Assembly: GCA_029287305.1 (NCBI GenBank)
Contig: JARFRJ010000235.1
Location: 1 to 11,343, forward strand
Direction: 5' to 3'
From: Hyphomonas sp.
GTDB taxonomy: Bacteria > Pseudomonadota > Alphaproteobacteria > Caulobacterales > Hyphomonadaceae
Length of the DNA stretch: 11,343 bases
Shown in pieces: positions 8,825-11,343 of the stretch. The translations under genes and the position numbers were made by a program. Under the pieces are notes generated by a model. It was given only the letters and a program-made list of their open reading frames with translations. It had not been told where the DNA came from and did not search any database. The stretch's first letter is position 1. Each line of letters opens with the position of its first letter.

Positions 8825-9381
8825 TTAGAAACCTCTGCATCGGTTTTCACGGATGGTTTAGGAGGCGCTTGAGGAGATGTGTTCTGTCCTGGCTTTTGCG
8901 CAGGCGCGGGTTCGGATATCACATCGGCGGGCTCTGACGGGTCCAGAGGGGGCAGAATGTCTATCCCCAAATCCTCAAAACTTTCCGGCAGTTTATTAGC
9001 CTGATCCTCTACAGCCCCTGTGTCATCCTCAGTATCTGCGGCGGATTGTGGGTCGTCACTGTCTTCTGGAGGGTCAAGGCTTTGCGGGTTTTCTGTCATA
9101 ATCTGGTCGTTAAAGCCTTTTTCAAACTCATTCATATCCTTGATCGCGTCATCAAGATCATCCATGCGTTTGAGGTCTTCAACTTCCTTGCGCAATTCAT
9201 CAAGCTCGGCCTGACGGGCGATATCATTCATGGCCCCTTGAAATTCAGCTGCCAGCCCGCGAGCTTTGCGCATATAGCCGCCAAGCGTGCGCATCATAAT
9301 TGGCAAGTCCTTTGGACCGACAATTATCAAGGCGATCACGCCAATAAAAATAAGTTCCTGAAACCCGATACCCGGTAGCAT
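8821..9381 (-). CDS. tatB: Sec-independent protein translocase subunit TatB
   Basis: Single-span partner of TatC in the receptor complex that recognises twin-arginine signal peptides. Of 186 residues, 1-21 form the N-terminal membrane helix with the conserved polar residue E9 (FQEL). The hinge VGPKDLP (21-27) is the TatB signature that separates it from TatA. Next comes an amphipathic helix (27-57), then a strongly charged, probably coiled segment (58-95). The tail (95-186) is acidic and proline-rich and looks disordered. The start gives the family-standard N-terminus, although its ribosome site (AAGG, about 11 bases away) is weak. That may mean translation depends partly on tatA, 31 bases upstream. 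Its stop overlaps the tatC start by four bases (ATGA), so the two are probably translationally coupled, fitting their one-to-one complex. Confidence 0.94.
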   Translation of the reverse strand: MLPGIGFQELIFIGVIALIIVGPKDLPIMMRTLGGYMRKARGLAAEFQGAMNDIARQAELDELRKEVEDLKRMDDLDDAIKDMNEFEKGFNDQIMTENPQSLDPPEDSDDPQSAADTEDDTGAVEDQANKLPESFEDLGIDILPPLDPSEPADVISEPAPAQKPGQNTSPQAPPKPSVKTDAEVSK

Positions 9382-9412
9382 ATGCGATACGCCTTATAAA
9401 TCTGCCACCGCT

Positions 9413-9631
9413 CTAGGTTTTGGTTTTAGCCTCTTCCTTTTTGGGCGTGACATCAACCATATCATCCTTGTCGACCATTTTGGGTGTGTCTTCATCTTTA
9501 AGACCCGTGCGGAAAGAACGTATGCCTTTAGCCATATCTCCCATAATGGAAGAGATGCGTCCACGCCCACCAAAGACCAGTATAGCCACGACGAGGAAAA
9601 TGATAATCTGTAAAGGACCTATTGAGCCCAT
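9413..9631 (-). CDS. tatA: Sec-independent protein translocase subunit TatA
   Basis: Small membrane protein that oligomerises to let folded RR-signal proteins cross the cytoplasmic membrane. Of 72 residues, 5-20 are the membrane helix, with a polar residue at position 8 (Q8) as in E. coli TatA. The helix is followed by the FG hinge (F20-G21). The amphipathic helix ISSIMGDMAKGIRSFRTGL (26-44) carries the conserved phenylalanine F40. The C-terminal tail is charged and Lys/Glu/Asp-rich. The FGGRG-ISSIMGD form is what I expect of alphaproteobacterial TatA rather than TatB or TatE. It is the first gene of the tatABC-serS unit. Confidence 0.95.
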   Translation of the reverse strand: MGSIGPLQIIIFLVVAILVFGGRGRISSIMGDMAKGIRSFRTGLKDEDTPKMVDKDDMVDVTPKKEEAKTKT

Positions 9632-9635
9632 CTGG

Positions 9636-9642
9636 ACCTCCT
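9636..9642 (-). promoter_or_regulatory. Strong ribosome binding site of tatA
   Basis: On the minus strand AGGAGGT stands 4 bases before the tatA ATG. It is the best Shine-Dalgarno match in the Tat cluster. tatB by contrast has a weak site, consistent with TatA being needed in excess. Confidence 0.75.
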
Positions 9643-9702
9643 ATTGCATCTGCTGATTGTCTTTGTACGCCTAATTTGATCAAGGCTCAATAGGCATATA
9701 AA

Positions 9703-9731
9703 ATATGAGCAAAACGTAAATATTCTGTCAA
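9703..9731 (-). promoter_or_regulatory. Probable sigma-70-type promoter of the tat-serS unit
   Basis: On the minus strand a perfect TTGACA (9726-9731) is followed after 17 or 18 bases by TCATAT or CATATT (9702-9708), in an AT-rich setting about 75 bases before the tatA start. The -10 match is about four of six bases. Initiation would fall near 9696, giving a leader of about 65 bases. The call rests on pattern only. Confidence 0.55.
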
Positions 9732-9852
9732 ACAGGCCTGAATAAAATAAAAACTTGACTGAAAACGCCAAGCTTTGAGGGATGCCCCTTGCCGTGAAGA
9801 GATCGATCCGCCTATCAGTTAAAATAACCTCAAAACAGAAAGAGGAGGAAAT

Positions 9853-10485
9853 ATGCCACATTTTGCCCAAGGTGTTTTGAAATTTCAATCGGATGTCTTC
9901 CCGGATATGCAAGATTTATTTGACAAGCTGGATGAAGGCCAGTCCCCGGATGTCCTGTTTATTACATGCGCCGACAGCCGGATTGAACCCTCCACAATTA
10001 CGCAGACCAAGCCGGGTGATATTTTTGTCTGCCGCAATGCAGGCAATATCGTGCCCCCCTATTCTGACGTGGCTGACGGGATGAGCGCATCAATTGAATT
10101 TGCGGTCACGGCTCTGAAAGTGCCGCATATTGTGATTTGTGGGCATTCCCAGTGCGGCGCGATGGCCGGTGCGCTTGCTCCGGACGGGTTGGGCAGCTTG
10201 CCCCATGTCGCCCAATGGGTGCAACATGCCGACGGGGCCGTCGACAAGATCAAGGCGCAAACGACTGACGGGTCACAGCCAGAGACTTTATCAAAGCTGA
10301 TTGAAGAAAATGTTTGTCTACAGCTTGAGCATTTGCGCACCCATCCCAGCGTCGCGGCCAGGCTGGAGGCAGGCGATCTAGAGCTGCATGGCTGGGTCTA
10401 TGATATCAAGACAGGCGGGGTGAAGGTCTTCTCGGCGCAAAGGGACGCCTTTGTTGATATAGGCGAGGCTTATTCTGTCACATAA
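9853..10485 (+). CDS. Beta-class carbonic anhydrase
   Basis: Zinc enzyme that interconverts CO2 and bicarbonate in the cytoplasm, supplying bicarbonate to carboxylases and helping pH balance. The protein has 210 residues, the usual length for a single-domain beta enzyme. The zinc ligands are C39 (CADSR, 39-43), H98 and C101 (GHSQCGAM, 97-104). D41 and R43 form the catalytic dyad. The block PGDIFVCRNAGNIVPP (54-69) and the substrate-side segment SASIEFAVTAL (78-88) are typical. No signal peptide is visible. A strong ribosome site (GAGGAGG) stands 4 bases before the ATG. It is transcribed away from tatA and converges on the sigma-54 activator gene 44 bases downstream. All catalytic residues are intact, so it should be active. 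I do not assign can, cynT or another symbol because no cyanate or carbon-concentrating genes lie beside it. Confidence 0.95.
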   Translation: MPHFAQGVLKFQSDVFPDMQDLFDKLDEGQSPDVLFITCADSRIEPSTITQTKPGDIFVCRNAGNIVPPYSDVADGMSASIEFAVTALKVPHIVICGHSQCGAMAGALAPDGLGSLPHVAQWVQHADGAVDKIKAQTTDGSQPETLSKLIEENVCLQLEHLRTHPSVAARLEAGDLELHGWVYDIKTGGVKVFSAQRDAFVDIGEAYSVT

Positions 10486-10525
10486 AGCCTGCCGCGACCC
10501 GTTATAAGGCTTAGGACGCTTTATG
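10466..10525. terminator. Possible bidirectional terminator with alternative pairings
   Basis: The convergent gap holds CATAAAGC (10481-10488) and its perfect complement GCTTTATG (10518-10525), followed on the plus strand by TTATT. The middle segment can pair instead with AGGCTTAT (10466-10473) upstream, or its AAGCCT core (10485-10490) with AGGCTT (10507-10512). The loops are long or the stems short, and there is no long T run, so a terminator role is inferred mainly from position between two converging genes. Confidence 0.35.
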
Positions 10526-10529
10526 TTAT

Positions 10530-11343
10530 TCAACCCGTGCGCTTTTGCCAAAGCGCTCTCTTGCGATAAATTGTTGAGGCATTGATCTGTAAAAACTCTG
10601 CAGCCAAGGCGATATTGCCGTCAGCGATGTGCAGCGCGGCCTCAATCGCTTTTTTCTCTGTTAGCCAAAGCGGTTCAATGTCAGATATGCTGGGTGTATT
10701 CGGGGCAATTTCGTCTCCTGAGGGCCGAGACAGGGTCTGCCTGTTTGGGCCCGCTCGTTCAACGCGTTCTATTGGCTCCCGCATTTGAGCTGGCGCGGCA
10801 GAAGCGCCCTGCGGCAGATTATTATCCCGATATGGCAAGGCAAGGTCTGTAATTTCAGCCTCTGCGCTGAGAACCGCTATTTGCCGGATAAGGTTTTCCA
10901 GCTCGCGCACATTGCCGGGCCAGCTATGGGAGAGGAGCCAGGCTTCTGCTGCGGCTGAAAAACCGGTAAAGCGTTTGTTTTCCTCGGCGGCAAAACGCTC
11001 CAGAAAGGCCCGGGCAAGATGTAGAATATCTGTCCCGCGCGCGCGCAGGGGGGGCAATTCTATCGGGATCACATATAAGCGGTAATATAAATCTTCGCGC
11101 AAAATCCCATCCCGCACGGCCTGCAAAGGTGATCTCTTGGTGGCCGCAATGAAGCGAATATTTGTTTTTTGGCTTTTGGATTCCCCGACACGGCTAAATT
11201 CCCCGGTCTGGATAAAGCGCAAAAGCTTGGGTTGTAAATCCAGAGGCATTTCGCCAAGCTCATCCAGAAAAAGCGTCCCGCCATCGGCCAGTTCAGCAGC
11301 CCCGATGCGCGTACCGGTTGCGCCGGTAAACGCCCCTTTGACA
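10530..11343 (-). CDS. Sigma-54-dependent activator, LuxO/NtrC type (N-terminal part outside window)
   Basis: An AAA+ bacterial enhancer-binding protein that uses ATP to open sigma-54 promoter complexes. Only the last 270 residues are inside; the frame runs off the right edge with no start. From the edge one reads GAFTGA (3-8), the exact sigma-54 contact loop, then [11 protein letters not shown] (21-31), the Walker B strand. The region around RFIAATKR is sensor [10 protein letters not shown] holds the arginine fingers, and [10 protein letters not shown] is sensor II. After a variable, polar linker comes a Fis-type helix-turn-helix ending in STIYRK. The blocks [28 protein letters not shown] and PLWLTEK-AIE before the DNA-binding helices closely resemble LuxO as I remember it, rather than NtrC or DctD. 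The missing part should hold Walker A and probably a receiver domain. An ATG at 11249 lies inside the AAA+ domain and is not a true start. The sigma-54 activator call is certain; the LuxO subtype is likely. Confidence 0.93.
   Translation of the reverse strand, partial: VKGAFTGATGTRIGAAELADGGTLFLDELGEMPLDLQPKLLRFIQTGEFSRVGESKSQKTNIRFIAATKRSPLQAVRDGILREDLYYRLYVIPIELPPLRARGTDILHLARAFLERFAAEENKRFTGFSAAAEAWLLSHSWPGNVRELENLIRQIAVLSAEAEITDLALPYRDNNLPQGASAAPAQMREPIERVERAGPNRQTLSRPSGDEIAPNTPSISDIEPLWLTEKKAIEAALHIADGNIALAAEFLQINASTIYRKRALWQKRTG

Larger units (their letters stand above)
9632..9852. other. Divergent control region between tatA and the carbonic anhydrase gene
   Basis: This 221-base gap is clearly richer in A and T than the flanking genes. 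It carries the probable tatA promoter. For the carbonic anhydrase only weak elements are visible: TTGACT at 9755-9760 with no good -10 at the right distance, and TAAAAT at 9820-9825 with no matching -35. A GATCGATC stretch lies at 9801-9808. I see no convincing operator, small gene or RNA structure. Confidence 0.6.

Noticed and set aside
9046..9378. A 110-codon plus-strand frame opposite tatB
   Set aside because: It is antisense to tatB; its hydrophobic and Phe-rich look comes from reading acidic and helical codons backwards.
9619..9912. A 97-codon minus-strand frame spanning the tatA-carbonic anhydrase gap
   Set aside because: It overlaps the starts of two well-supported genes, includes both promoter areas, and has no ribosome site; its residues look like translated noncoding DNA.
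1..11343. Search for CRISPR arrays, insertion sequences, tRNAs, toxin-antitoxin pairs and defence genes
   Set aside because: No regular spaced repeats, transposase motifs, tRNA cloverleaf or unexplained gene cluster was seen. Nearly all the sequence is taken up by known housekeeping or metabolic genes.

Overview
The window looks like ordinary chromosome from an alphaproteobacterium with moderate GC content. The main reasons are the tight tatA-tatB-tatC-serS cluster, a linkage I know as common in that class, and the strongly alphaproteobacterial character of the TatA, TatB, PurA and SerS sequences. I cannot name the genus. No tRNA, rRNA, CRISPR array, transposase, phage gene or recognisable defence system is visible.

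Layout from left to right. Bases 1-2091 (+) hold a GH36 alpha-galactosidase whose first codons probably lie outside the window. It converges on a minus-strand block that runs from 9631 down to 2137. In order of transcription this block is tatA, tatB, tatC, serS, an APC-family amino acid permease, purA and glpD. tatB and tatC overlap by four bases, and the other gaps down to the permease are 31-59 bases, so tatABC-serS-permease is probably one transcription unit. purA has 189 bases in front of it with a possible promoter of its own. glpD follows purA after 66 bases. Divergent from tatA, across a 221-base AT-rich control region, lies a beta-class carbonic anhydrase (9853-10485, +). It converges on the C-terminal part of a sigma-54 activator of LuxO/NtrC type (10530 to the right edge, -), which is cut by the window end.

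How the genes work together: the Tat genes build the twin-arginine translocase for folded proteins. serS charges tRNA-Ser, purA makes adenylosuccinate for AMP synthesis, and glpD feeds glycerol 3-phosphate electrons to the quinone pool. The carbonic anhydrase supplies bicarbonate or CO2. The alpha-galactosidase probably belongs to a sugar-use locus continuing to the left. The sigma-54 activator probably belongs to a signalling unit continuing to the right.

I looked for a new system and did not find one. The points most worth a second look are the LuxO-like activator, a long acidic N-terminal extension on TatC, an amino acid permease where surE is often found after serS, and alternating complementary segments at the 3' end of the carbonic anhydrase gene.
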